A DNA stretch of 7,704 bases, taken from the NCBI GenBank assembly GCA_002071245.1, contig MWEV01000251.1, positions 1 to 7,704 on the forward strand, in the 5' to 3' direction. How positions within the stretch are numbered: the stretch's first letter is position 1; each line of letters begins with the position of its first letter. Below the pieces are notes generated by a model. That model was given only the letters and a program-made list of their open reading frames with translations. It searched no databases and had not been told where the DNA came from. Source of the DNA: Deltaproteobacteria bacterium ADurb.Bin026. Its GTDB lineage: Bacteria; Desulfobacterota; Syntrophorhabdia; Syntrophorhabdales; Syntrophorhabdaceae. This document shows, piece after piece, positions 1 through 6,199 of the stretch. A program made the position numbers and the translations under genes.

Positions 1-999
1 TATGCGACAAGAGATGAAAAATTTAAACCGGATATCGGTCTTGCCATGGCGAAAGAGCTTGTTCTGAAGGAAAAGGCCGATATCTTGATGGGTACGATAA
101 ATAGCGCCACAACACTTGCCATATCAGATTTTGTGAAAAAAGAAAAGATACCGTTTTTCGTAACGTTTGCAAAGAGCGATAAGATTATTGGCGAAAAAGG
201 ACATCAGTATATATTCAACATGAACGAAAATACCGCAATGGCCGGAAGGGCTGCAGCTATCGCACTTGCAAAAAAGCCATTTGTAAAATATTGGATTGCT
301 GGTGATGATTACGAATACGGTCACGCCATTGCAGACAACGTATGGAATAACCTCAAAAAACTAAACCCCAAGGCACAGAAAGTGGGAGAATCATGGTGGA
401 AGGTCGGAGAGGCTGATTTTACTCCTTACATCACACAGATTCTTGCTGCAAAACCTGATTTCATTATTGTTGCCACTGGCGGTTCAGGCATGGTCAATTT
501 CCAGAAGGCAGCAAAGGCAACGGGCTTAAGCCAAAAAATACCATTTTATCAGCATACAGCAATAGAGCTTTCCGTTTTAAAGCCACAAGGACAAAATGCG
601 CCTGAAGGTGTATACGGAACCGCCAACTACTTTTTCTATTACCCTGATACCCCTGCTAACAAGGCGTTTGTCGATGAATTTAAAAAGGCGTACAACAGGG
701 AGCCAAGGATCGGGGCACTCTCCGGCTATATGACAGCCATGTTTATAGCCGAAGGATATAAGAAGGCAGGCAAGATCAATACCGAAGCCCTTATAAAAGC
801 ACTTGAAGATATGTCTATCGATAGCCCTGTGGGTTCGCTGACAATAAGAGGCTGTGACCACCAGCTTGAGCTTCCTATGTATTTTGGAGTGACAAAAAAG
901 AGCCCGAAATATGATTTTCTTGTAGCCAGCGATATACAGGTGATAGGAGCAAAAGATTACATGCCCACCTGTGAAGAGGTTAAGATGCTTCGCAAATAA
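1..999 (+). CDS. Branched-chain amino-acid type ABC transporter, periplasmic substrate-binding protein (5' partial)
   Basis: This is the periplasmic receptor of the Liv-type importer encoded downstream. The frame is open from base 1 with no stop, and residues before the ATG at base 46 (YATRDEKFKPDIGLA) match the family, so that ATG is internal and the true start lies outside the window. About 332 C-terminal residues remain, and roughly 70-90 residues including the signal peptide should be missing compared with usual family length. The protein has the type I periplasmic binding fold (Peripla_BP_6, LivJ/LivK-like). The stretch KAKELV-like 'AMAKELV...ILMGTINSATTLAISDF' pattern near the start is typical of the ligand-cleft region, and the C-terminus has the family-like 'DHQLELPMYFGVTKKSP' and 'YMPTCEEVKMLRK'. 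Substrate cannot be fixed from sequence: relatives bind Leu/Ile/Val, amides, urea or aromatic acids. The gene lies 27 bases upstream of livH. Confidence 0.93.
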   Translation, partial: YATRDEKFKPDIGLAMAKELVLKEKADILMGTINSATTLAISDFVKKEKIPFFVTFAKSDKIIGEKGHQYIFNMNENTAMAGRAAAIALAKKPFVKYWIAGDDYEYGHAIADNVWNNLKKLNPKAQKVGESWWKVGEADFTPYITQILAAKPDFIIVATGGSGMVNFQKAAKATGLSQKIPFYQHTAIELSVLKPQGQNAPEGVYGTANYFFYYPDTPANKAFVDEFKKAYNREPRIGALSGYMTAMFIAEGYKKAGKINTEALIKALEDMSIDSPVGSLTIRGCDHQLELPMYFGVTKKSPKYDFLVASDIQVIGAKDYMPTCEEVKMLRK

Positions 1000-1026
1000 C
1001 CGACCCACGAGTAGGGGCATATAACA

Positions 1027-1926
1027 TTGGATATTATCTATTCTTTGATACCACCTGGTATATTATCACAGATTTTTGTAGGCCTGAGTCGAACAACGAT
1101 ACTCTTCATTGTTGCCTCAGGCCTTAGCCTCATCCTCGGCGTTTTGAGAATCCCAAATGTAGCACACGGTTCGCTCTACATGATAGGAGCTTTCACAGCC
1201 TTCACCGTGACAAAGATCTTCGGCGAAGGCCAGGCCGCCTTTTGGATGGCATTAATCATCGCGCCTTTATTCGTGGCGCTTATAAGCCTTATCGCGGAAA
1301 GGGGTATGTTTCAATTCCTCTATGAACGTGAGCACCTTATGTTGCTTTTACTTACATTTGCGTTTTCCTTAGTTTTCGGCGACCTTGTTAAGCTCGTTTG
1401 GGGAGGTGAGTACAAATCTGTACCTGTACCAGCCATTTTTCAAGGTTTTGTTCCCCTATTCGGTGGTCTTCCGTTCCCCATATACAACATATTTCTTCTT
1501 GTTGCCGGCCCTGTTGTTGCTGTCCTGTTATGGCTTCTGACAAATAAAACAAAAATAGGCAAAATAGCACGTGCTGCGGCTGTTGACAGAGAAATGGTTG
1601 GAGCTGTTGGCATCAATGTGAGTTGGGTGTTTGCCATTGTCTTTGTGATTGGTTGCCTTCTTGCTGGGCTTGGGGGCGTTCTTGTTGCACCTACTGTAAG
1701 CGTAACGCTCGGCATGGACCATAATCTCATAATAGAGGCCTTTTTAATAGTTATAATGGGTGGGCTGGGAAACATATGGGGTGCGATGCTCGGTGCTTTG
1801 ATATTTGGCATAACCCAATCACTCGGAATCCTTGTGTGGCCTCAATTCGGAATTGTCTTTCCATATCTTGCAGTTGTTGTTGTGTTGTTGTTCAGGCCAA
1901 CAGGGCTTCTCAAATCGACATGGTAA
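1027..1926 (+). CDS. livH: Branched-chain amino-acid ABC transporter permease LivH
   Basis: This is one of the two inner-membrane subunits of the HAAT-family importer and would pair with LivM. The 299-residue protein is close to the usual LivH length and is mostly hydrophobic, with about eight membrane segments. Family landmarks are RIPNVAHGSLYMIGAF (residues 41-56), the cytoplasmic coupling-loop region GKIARAAAVDREMVGAVGIN (178-197), VIMGGLGNIWGAMLGALIFG (242-261) and LFRPTGLL (288-295). The start is a TTG codon: no ATG or GTG lies nearby in frame, the AGGGG at 1013-1017 sits 9 bases upstream, and the resulting N-terminus (MDIIYSLIPPGILSQ) aligns with LivH proteins. A second in-frame TTG at 1045 is a less likely alternative because it has no comparable ribosome binding site. 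The gene is co-directional with its neighbours in an operon, 10 bases before livM. Confidence 0.95.
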   Translation: MDIIYSLIPPGILSQIFVGLSRTTILFIVASGLSLILGVLRIPNVAHGSLYMIGAFTAFTVTKIFGEGQAAFWMALIIAPLFVALISLIAERGMFQFLYEREHLMLLLLTFAFSLVFGDLVKLVWGGEYKSVPVPAIFQGFVPLFGGLPFPIYNIFLLVAGPVVAVLLWLLTNKTKIGKIARAAAVDREMVGAVGINVSWVFAIVFVIGCLLAGLGGVLVAPTVSVTLGMDHNLIIEAFLIVIMGGLGNIWGAMLGALIFGITQSLGILVWPQFGIVFPYLAVVVVLLFRPTGLLKSTW

Positions 1927-1936
1927 TGGAGCATAA

Positions 1937-2878
1937 ATGAGAAAGAATACCCTTCTTTTTCTGATTGCAGGTATCATCCTGCTTCTTCTGTTTCCCGTTT
2001 TTTTACCGCGTTTTTATGTTTACCTCTTGTCAATAATTCTACTTTATGGTCTTCTTGCCACGAGTCTGAATATCGTTCTCGGTTATGGCGGTATCTTTCA
2101 GTTTCACCATGCAGTTTTTTATGGGGTTGGCGCATACGGTACAGCGCTTATGCTTACAAAGACAGCTATGCCTGCCATATTGGCTTTTATAGTTGGACCT
2201 CTTGTGGCTTCTGCCCTTGGATTTATATTGGGCATTATATGCATCAGGCTTTCAAAGCTTTATTTTGGGATGCTACAGATATCCCTTGGTTCTCTTGTCT
2301 GGGCTATAGTATACCGCTGGTATTCTTTTACGGGTGGCGATGATGGCATCCACGGAATACCCATTCCTGAGATGCTCTCATCATATATAGGCGCATACTA
2401 TTATACATTGATCATCACTGCAGTGTGCATCTTTTTAATCTTCAAAATCATAAACTCCCCATTCGGTAGTGCCTTGCAGGGTATACGGGACAACCCCGTA
2501 AGAAGCGAAATGATAGGGATAAATGTAAAGAGGCACCAGATTCTTGCCCTTACTATAGCTGGTTTTTTTGCTGGTGTTGCTGGTTCGCTTTTTGTTGTGG
2601 TTGATAACACAGTATTTCCAGATATGCTTTTCTGGACGCTTTCCCTCGAGATATTGATTATGTGCCTGCTTGGCGGTTGGTTTTCCTTCATGGGGCCAAT
2701 GCTCGGCGCTGGCGTTATAGTTGCGCTTAGAACATTCGTAAGCACCTACACGGTTTACTGGGCTTTAGTGCTTGGTGTTTTGATGATATTTGTGATCTTT
2801 TTCCTACCGAACGGCATACTCGGCTATTTTGAAGAAAGGTTTAAAAAGGTCTTTATGGGGTCTGAAATAAAGGAGTAA
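1937..2878 (+). CDS. livM: Branched-chain amino-acid ABC transporter permease LivM
   Basis: This is the second membrane subunit of the Liv importer and the presumed heterodimer partner of LivH. It has 313 residues, typical for LivM proteins without the extra N-terminal segments found in E. coli LivM. Visible landmarks are GYGGIFQFHHAVFYGVGAY (49-67), the TGGDDGIHGIP loop (132-142) that corresponds to the conserved TGGxxG segment, the cytoplasmic coupling-loop region GSALQGIRDNPVRSEMIGIN (177-196) and FLPNGILG (289-296). The segment that usually reads LLGGxGTxxGP is here LLGGWFSFMGP (244-254), a modest variant. The ATG start is supported by GGAG at 1928-1931, 5 bases upstream, which overlaps nothing but follows directly on the livH stop. 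Its 3' end carries the ribosome binding site of livG, so translation of the two is probably coupled. Confidence 0.95.
   Translation: MRKNTLLFLIAGIILLLLFPVFLPRFYVYLLSIILLYGLLATSLNIVLGYGGIFQFHHAVFYGVGAYGTALMLTKTAMPAILAFIVGPLVASALGFILGIICIRLSKLYFGMLQISLGSLVWAIVYRWYSFTGGDDGIHGIPIPEMLSSYIGAYYYTLIITAVCIFLIFKIINSPFGSALQGIRDNPVRSEMIGINVKRHQILALTIAGFFAGVAGSLFVVVDNTVFPDMLFWTLSLEILIMCLLGGWFSFMGPMLGAGVIVALRTFVSTYTVYWALVLGVLMIFVIFFLPNGILGYFEERFKKVFMGSEIKE
2871..2875 (+). promoter_or_regulatory. Shine-Dalgarno site of livG inside the livM 3' end
   Basis: AGGAG lies in the last codons of livM, 6 bases before a TTG at 2882. It decides the livG start. The more attractive ATG at 2878-2880, which overlaps the livM stop codon as TAATG, is in another frame, stops after 18 codons and is too close to the AGGAG. 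Confidence 0.75.
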
Positions 2879-2881
2879 TGA

Positions 2882-3631
2882 TTGTTAGAAGTAGTTGGTA
2901 TATCAAAATCATTCGACGGTTTCAAGGCGGTTAATAACGCACACCTTTCTGTTGAAAAGGGCGAAATTGTGGCGGTTATAGGTCCAAATGGCGCTGGCAA
3001 AACAACACTTTTTAACTTGATCACTGGTATAATCAAGCCTGATTCCGGCAGAGTGCTTTTTAATAATGAAGATATAACAGGGCTTCCTCCATATAAGATT
3101 TGCAGAAAACATATCTCCCGCTCTTTTCAGATAGTGAATGTATTTCAAAGACTTACTGTTTTTGAGAATGTACAGATTTCAATATTGTCAAGAGAGAAAA
3201 AGACATGGAATCTTTTCAGCCCTTCCAAAAGTTTTGTTGTAAAAGAGACGGAGACTATACTGGAAAACGTTGGACTTATAAATAAAAAAGAGCGAATTAC
3301 GGCCTTTTTATCCCATGGTGACCGTAAAGTACTGGAGATTGCAATGGCACTTGGGGGTAGTCCAGAGTTTCTTATACTTGACGAACCTACTGCAGGCATG
3401 GCTCCCGAAGAAACCTCACACTGTATCGAACTCATCAAAACACTTTCGAAAACCATGGGCTTGACTATTCTCTTCTGTGAACACGATATGGAGATTGTAT
3501 TCAGGATTGCAAATCGCATCATGGTTATGGTAAGGGGTAGCACCGTTATTCAGGGTTCATGTAATGAGGTGCGCTGCAATGAGGCTGTGCAAAACGCCTA
3601 TCTGGGGGGAAGCGACGTATGCTTGATGTGA
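2882..3631 (+). CDS. livG: Branched-chain amino-acid ABC transporter ATP-binding protein LivG
   Basis: This is a cytoplasmic ATPase subunit that powers the LivHM channel together with LivF. The 249-residue nucleotide-binding domain is complete: Walker A GPNGAGKT at 34-41, Q-loop Q83 in SRSFQ, a signature motif in the LivG-style form LSHGD (143-147) rather than LSGGQ, Walker B FLILDE at 163-168 with catalytic E168, and switch histidine H201 in CEHD. The C-terminal stretch ending NAYLGG is typical of LivG; a few extra residues (SDVCLM) follow. The TTG start is chosen because the resulting MLEVVGISKSFDGFKAV matches LivG N-termini and an AGGAG is 6 bases upstream. The last 13 bases overlap the start of livF, which suggests coupled translation of the two ATPases and hence balanced amounts. 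Confidence 0.96.
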   Translation: MLEVVGISKSFDGFKAVNNAHLSVEKGEIVAVIGPNGAGKTTLFNLITGIIKPDSGRVLFNNEDITGLPPYKICRKHISRSFQIVNVFQRLTVFENVQISILSREKKTWNLFSPSKSFVVKETETILENVGLINKKERITAFLSHGDRKVLEIAMALGGSPEFLILDEPTAGMAPEETSHCIELIKTLSKTMGLTILFCEHDMEIVFRIANRIMVMVRGSTVIQGSCNEVRCNEAVQNAYLGGSDVCLM

Positions 3632-4308
3632 AAGGAGTAGATACATATTATGGGTTGAGCCATATCCTGTTCGATGTGTCTCTCACAGTGAGTAAAGGCG
3701 AAATTGTTGGTCTTCTGGGGAGGAACGGTGCTGGTAAAAGCACTACGATGAGAAGCATTATGGGTCTTACCCCTCCCAAGAAAGGGCGTATAACATATAA
3801 AGGTGAAGACATAACTGGACAGAAACCCTTTCGTCTTTTTAGAAAGGGTATCGGTTATGTACCTGATGACAGAAGGGTTTTTGCCGATTTAAGCGTAGAC
3901 GATAATCTCGAGATTGTTTTCAGAAGTGGAAAAAAATGGAGCAAGGAGAGGGTATATGATCTTTTTCCTGCATTATATGAAATAAATTCAAGAAGGGCAG
4001 GAAATTTAAGTGGCGGGGAACAACAGATGCTTACCATTGCGAGGGCATTAATGGGAGAGCCTGAGCTTCTGCTTTTGGATGAACCTACGGAAGGACTTGC
4101 ACCCCTTATCGTACGTGATTTGGAAGATCAAATCCTAAAACTGAAGGATATCGGTATAAGCATTCTGCTTTCGGAACAAAATGTACGGTCTGCCCTTAGG
4201 ATGATAAGCAGGGCATATGTTATAGATAATGGCAGAATCCGCTTTGAGGGAACGGTCGCTGAACTTGAAGCAAACGAAGAAGTAAAAAAGAAATATCTGA
4301 TGGTATAG
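3619..4308 (+). CDS. livF: Branched-chain amino-acid ABC transporter ATP-binding protein LivF
   Basis: This is the second ATPase of the Liv importer, 229 residues, close to the normal LivF length of about 230-237. Motifs are Walker A GRNGAGKS (34-41), signature LSGGE (130-134), Walker B LLLLDE (150-155) with catalytic E155, and SEQN (185-188), where Q187 occupies the usual switch-histidine place. Glutamine at this position is a known LivF family trait (typically VEQN). The Q-loop position reads YVPDDRRVF (80-88), so D83 stands where other LivF proteins usually have Q or E. The ATG at 3619 overlaps livG by 13 bases and is preceded by a G-rich GGGGGA (3605-3610) with 8 bases of spacing. It is the last gene of the liv unit, followed by 139 non-coding bases. 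Confidence 0.96.
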   Translation: MLDVKGVDTYYGLSHILFDVSLTVSKGEIVGLLGRNGAGKSTTMRSIMGLTPPKKGRITYKGEDITGQKPFRLFRKGIGYVPDDRRVFADLSVDDNLEIVFRSGKKWSKERVYDLFPALYEINSRRAGNLSGGEQQMLTIARALMGEPELLLLDEPTEGLAPLIVRDLEDQILKLKDIGISILLSEQNVRSALRMISRAYVIDNGRIRFEGTVAELEANEEVKKKYLMV

Positions 4309-4355
4309 TCCGCCTGCTATACAAAAAACTTTCATAACCTTCCCGTTCATAATTA

Positions 4356-4411
4356 TTGATTATTTATTATTAGTTGGTATATAAGATAGTTGTATCGATT
4401 TTTGTTATACA
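4356..4411 (+). promoter_or_regulatory. Candidate promoter region for the glt operon
   Basis: The 139-base AT-rich gap between livF and gltL is the natural place for a promoter of the downstream unit. Two weak sigma70-like possibilities are visible: TTGATT (4356-4361) and TATAAG (4380-4385) with an 18-base spacer, and an extended -10 form TG-T-TATACA (4403-4411) without a good -35. Neither is decisive in such AT-rich DNA, where matches occur by chance. No convincing intrinsic terminator for the liv operon is seen in the same gap, so read-through from liv remains possible. Confidence 0.3.
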
Positions 4412-4447
4412 TATTAACAATATTTATAAGAGATAAAAAAGAAACGC

Positions 4448-5182
4448 GTGATAAAATTTCAAGGTGTTCATAAATGGTTTAAAAAACTCCACGTTTTAAA
4501 CGACGTCAACCTCCATGTTTCTCCCGGAGAGGTACTCGTGATCTGCGGCCCCTCAGGCTCAGGCAAATCAACACTCATACGTACCATAAACAAGCTTGAA
4601 CCGATCGATAAGGGCACACTGATAATTGATGGGATGGATCTCTCTGACCCTAAGACGGATATCAATAAACTACGCGCCGAGATCGGTTTTGTGTTCCAGC
4701 AGTTTAATCTATATCCGCACCTTTCTGTTCTTAAAAACATTACACTTGCGCCTATAAAAATACGTGGACTTTCAAGAAAGGATGCCGAAGATGTTGCTAT
4801 GTCTTTGCTTGAGCGTGTTGGACTGGCTGATAAAGTGCACTCCTATCCCACACAACTGTCAGGAGGTCAGCAACAGAGGGTAGCTATTGCACGTGCACTT
4901 GCAATGAAACCAAAGATCATGCTTTTTGACGAGCCCACTTCTGCACTTGACCCTGAAATGATAGGTGAGGTACTACTTGTCATGCAGAATCTTGCAAGTT
5001 CTGGCATGACCATGATAGTTGTTACACATGAAATGGGTTTTGCAAGTGAGGTTTCACACAGGGTTGCCTTTATGGACTACGGTATTATACTCGAAGAGGC
5101 AAAACCTGATGAATTTTTCAAAAACCCTAAGCATGATAGGGCAAAACAATTTTTAAAGGAAATACTTTCACCTATGCATTAA
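4448..5182 (+). CDS. gltL: Glutamate/aspartate-type (polar amino acid) ABC transporter ATP-binding protein, GltL/GlnQ-like
   Basis: This is the cytoplasmic ATPase of the second importer. It has 244 residues against about 240 for GltL and GlnQ. Motifs: Walker A GPSGSGKS (34-41), Q-loop Q84 in FVFQQF, signature LSGGQ (137-141), Walker B IMLFDE (157-162) with E162, and H194 in VTHEMGFA. Features shared with E. coli GltL more than GlnQ include KTDINKLR (69-76), PHLSVLKNITLAP (90-102), DPEMIGEVL (168-176) and PKHDRAKQFL (227-236). The GTG start is the only usable one: an in-frame TAA lies at 4427-4429 and no other start codon follows before GTG. It lacks a clear Shine-Dalgarno sequence; the nearest purine run AAGAGA (4428-4433) is 14 bases away. 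As only one ATPase gene is present, it would work as a homodimer under GltJ/GltK. Placing the ATPase first differs from the gltIJKL order in E. coli. Confidence 0.93.
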   Translation: MIKFQGVHKWFKKLHVLNDVNLHVSPGEVLVICGPSGSGKSTLIRTINKLEPIDKGTLIIDGMDLSDPKTDINKLRAEIGFVFQQFNLYPHLSVLKNITLAPIKIRGLSRKDAEDVAMSLLERVGLADKVHSYPTQLSGGQQQRVAIARALAMKPKIMLFDEPTSALDPEMIGEVLLVMQNLASSGMTMIVVTHEMGFASEVSHRVAFMDYGIILEEAKPDEFFKNPKHDRAKQFLKEILSPMH

Positions 5183-5184
5183 GT

Positions 5185-5204
5185 TAACAGAATGACATCT
5201 GTTA
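5185..5204 (+). repeat. Perfect 7-bp dyad (operator-like) between gltL and gltI
   Basis: TAACAGA (5185-5191), six bases, then its exact reverse complement TCTGTTA (5198-5204). The stem is AT-rich and not followed by a T run, so it is not a terminator. The 20-bp symmetry is the size of a typical dimeric repressor site. Further copies of the half-site core lie nearby: TGTTA at 5210-5214, one helical turn from the one at 5200-5204; CTGTT at 5222-5226; and AACAG at 5241-5245. Function is not known; it may be an operator for gltI or a weak RNA hairpin. Confidence 0.4.
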
Positions 5205-5270
5205 GACATTGTTAAGAAAAACTGTTGAAGCCATGCTGAAAACAGGAAAAACCAACTCTAAATATTGATC

Positions 5271-5278
5271 AAGGAGGG
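5271..5278 (+). promoter_or_regulatory. Strong Shine-Dalgarno sequence of gltI
   Basis: AAGGAGGG, nearly a full complement of the 16S rRNA 3' end, lies 6 bases before the gltI ATG. It is by far the best ribosome binding site in the window. The contrast with gltL (no clear site, GTG start) and gltJ (AGGGG, GTG start) suggests the binding protein is made in excess over ATPase and permease, as is usual for binding-protein importers. Confidence 0.85.
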
Positions 5279-5284
5279 TTTCAA

Positions 5285-6103
5285 ATGAAAAAGTCAGGAG
5301 TCATTATATTAGTAATATTGTTTGTTATGGGATTGTGTGGTTCGCTCTTTGCGGCAGATGCACTGGAGACGATTAAAAAGAAGGGTGTAATGGTTGCTGG
5401 GGTCAAGGATTCAACCCCTGGCTTTGGATTCATAGATGAAAAAACTCGTGAGATCGTTGGTTACGATGTCGATTTCGTTAAAGCAATCGCAAAAAAGCTT
5501 GGCGTCAAACTCGAACTCAAGCCGGTTACATCGGCAAGCCGTATGCCACAACTCATGGAAGGCAATATCGACATAGCGGCTGCAACGATGACAAAAACCG
5601 CTGAAAGGGCTAAACAGATCGATTTTAGCAACACATACTTTTTCACTGGACAGAAGTTTCTTGTTAAGAAAGCTACGGTAAAAAGCATTGCAGATCTCGA
5701 CGGTAAAAGGATAGGAACAGCCAAGGGTTCAACCTCTGAACAGAATGCAAAAAAGGCATTACCAAAGGCAACCATACTCTCTTTTGATGATTATCCGCAG
5801 GCATTTCTTGCACTACAACAGGGCAAGGTATTTGCTGTGACAACAGATGAGTCAATTTTGGCAAATATCCTTGGAAAGGCACCAAACAAAGAACAGTTCG
5901 AGATCCCCGATATTCAGATTTCAGATGAACCATATGGCCTTGGCATACGCAAAGGCGAAAAAAACTTCCTTGATTTTGTAAATAAAACCCTTGTTGAAAT
6001 GGAAAAAAGCGGAGAAGCAAAGAAGATATTCGACAAGTGGTTTGGCCCGGGCTCAACGACACCGCTGAAGAGGGGCTCGTTTAAGATTACAGACGGTAAA
6101 TAA
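5285..6103 (+). CDS. gltI: Glutamate/aspartate-type ABC transporter periplasmic substrate-binding protein, GltI-like
   Basis: This is the periplasmic receptor that delivers substrate to GltJK. It has 272 residues with a signal peptide of basic MKK, a hydrophobic core to about residue 22 and probable type I cleavage between residues 23 and 26 (LFAADA). The SBP_bac_3 domain covers about 28-255. Visible landmarks are GYDVDFVKAIAKKLG (59-73), TMTKTAER (101-108) where R108 should hold the ligand alpha-carboxylate, K147 with GSTSEQ (148-153), and TTDES with D188 expected to hold the alpha-amino group. Similarity to E. coli GltI includes VTSASRMPQL, the GSTSE/GTTSE segment, AYG-like EPYGLGIRK, SGEAKKIFDKWF (242-253) and the tail with PLKRGSFKITD. 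Glutamate or aspartate is therefore the best substrate guess, but glutamine or another polar amino acid is possible. The ATG is fixed by a strong AAGGAGGG. Confidence 0.92.
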   Translation: MKKSGVIILVILFVMGLCGSLFAADALETIKKKGVMVAGVKDSTPGFGFIDEKTREIVGYDVDFVKAIAKKLGVKLELKPVTSASRMPQLMEGNIDIAAATMTKTAERAKQIDFSNTYFFTGQKFLVKKATVKSIADLDGKRIGTAKGSTSEQNAKKALPKATILSFDDYPQAFLALQQGKVFAVTTDESILANILGKAPNKEQFEIPDIQISDEPYGLGIRKGEKNFLDFVNKTLVEMEKSGEAKKIFDKWFGPGSTTPLKRGSFKITDGK

Positions 6104-6108
6104 GGTCG

Positions 6109-6184
6109 GATTCGGGTTCGAGGGTTCGAGTGTTCGAGTAAAATTCACTCGGCCTTTTGAACCCTTGGTCCCTCAATCTTTTTT
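6109..6184 (+). terminator. Long imperfect hairpin with T run between gltI and gltJ (attenuator or palindromic repeat)
   Basis: Nearly the whole gltI-gltJ spacer folds into one hairpin. Reading outward from a 7-base loop (6140-6146), CGAGT 6135-6139 pairs with ACTCG 6147-6151; after a 4-position weak patch, GGGTTCGAG 6122-6130 pairs with TTTGAACCC 6156-6164; then 6118-6121 with 6165-6168; GGG 6114-6116 with CCC 6170-6172; and GATT 6109-6112 with AATC 6175-6178 across a small bulge. About 27 pairs form, five of them G-T wobbles. Six Ts (6179-6184) follow at once, then the gltJ AGGGG (6185-6189). The shape is that of an intrinsic terminator inside an operon, although the base of the stem is weak. 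Such elements after binding-protein genes can lower distal transcription or protect the upstream mRNA, as REP sequences do at malE-malF of E. coli. Which applies here is unknown. Confidence 0.6.
6114..6137 (+). repeat. Three tandem 8-base repeats (GGGTTCGA)
   Basis: GGGTTCGA occurs at 6114-6121 and 6122-6129, followed by the one-mismatch copy GTGTTCGA at 6130-6137 and then GT. The repeats make up the left arm of the long hairpin. The right arm is a degenerate complement (TTTGAACCC) and is not itself a perfect tandem repeat, so the left arm may have grown by slippage. Confidence 0.8.
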
Positions 6185-6199
6185 AGGGGTTGTTTTTCA

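Noticed and set aside
46..48. ATG as the start of the first gene
   Set aside because: The frame is open to base 1 and the residues before the ATG match the family, so the gene is cut by the window edge and the ATG is internal.
577..1020. 147-codon open frame on the minus strand
   Set aside because: It is antisense to the conserved binding-protein gene, has no recognisable domain and no ribosome binding context; a shadow frame. The same applies to 1440-1811, 2401-2745, 3145-3543, 5461-5775 and 5673-6062 on the minus strand.
2878..2934. Small gene starting at the ATG that overlaps the livM stop
   Set aside because: It runs only 18 codons before a stop, lies within livG in another frame and has poor spacing to the AGGAG.
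4303..4322. GTATAG/CTATAC dyad at the end of livF as a terminator
   Set aside because: The stem is only 6 AT-rich pairs with an 8-base loop and is followed by As rather than Ts.
5285..5360. GltI as a lipoprotein, because of Cys18 in the signal peptide
   Set aside because: The residues before the cysteine (M-G-L) do not fit a lipobox, and a normal type I cleavage region follows at residues 23-26.
6114..6137. GGTTCGA resembling the T-loop of a tRNA
   Set aside because: The motif is repeated three times in a simple tandem array and the 96-base spacer has no acceptor stem, D-arm or anticodon arm around it.
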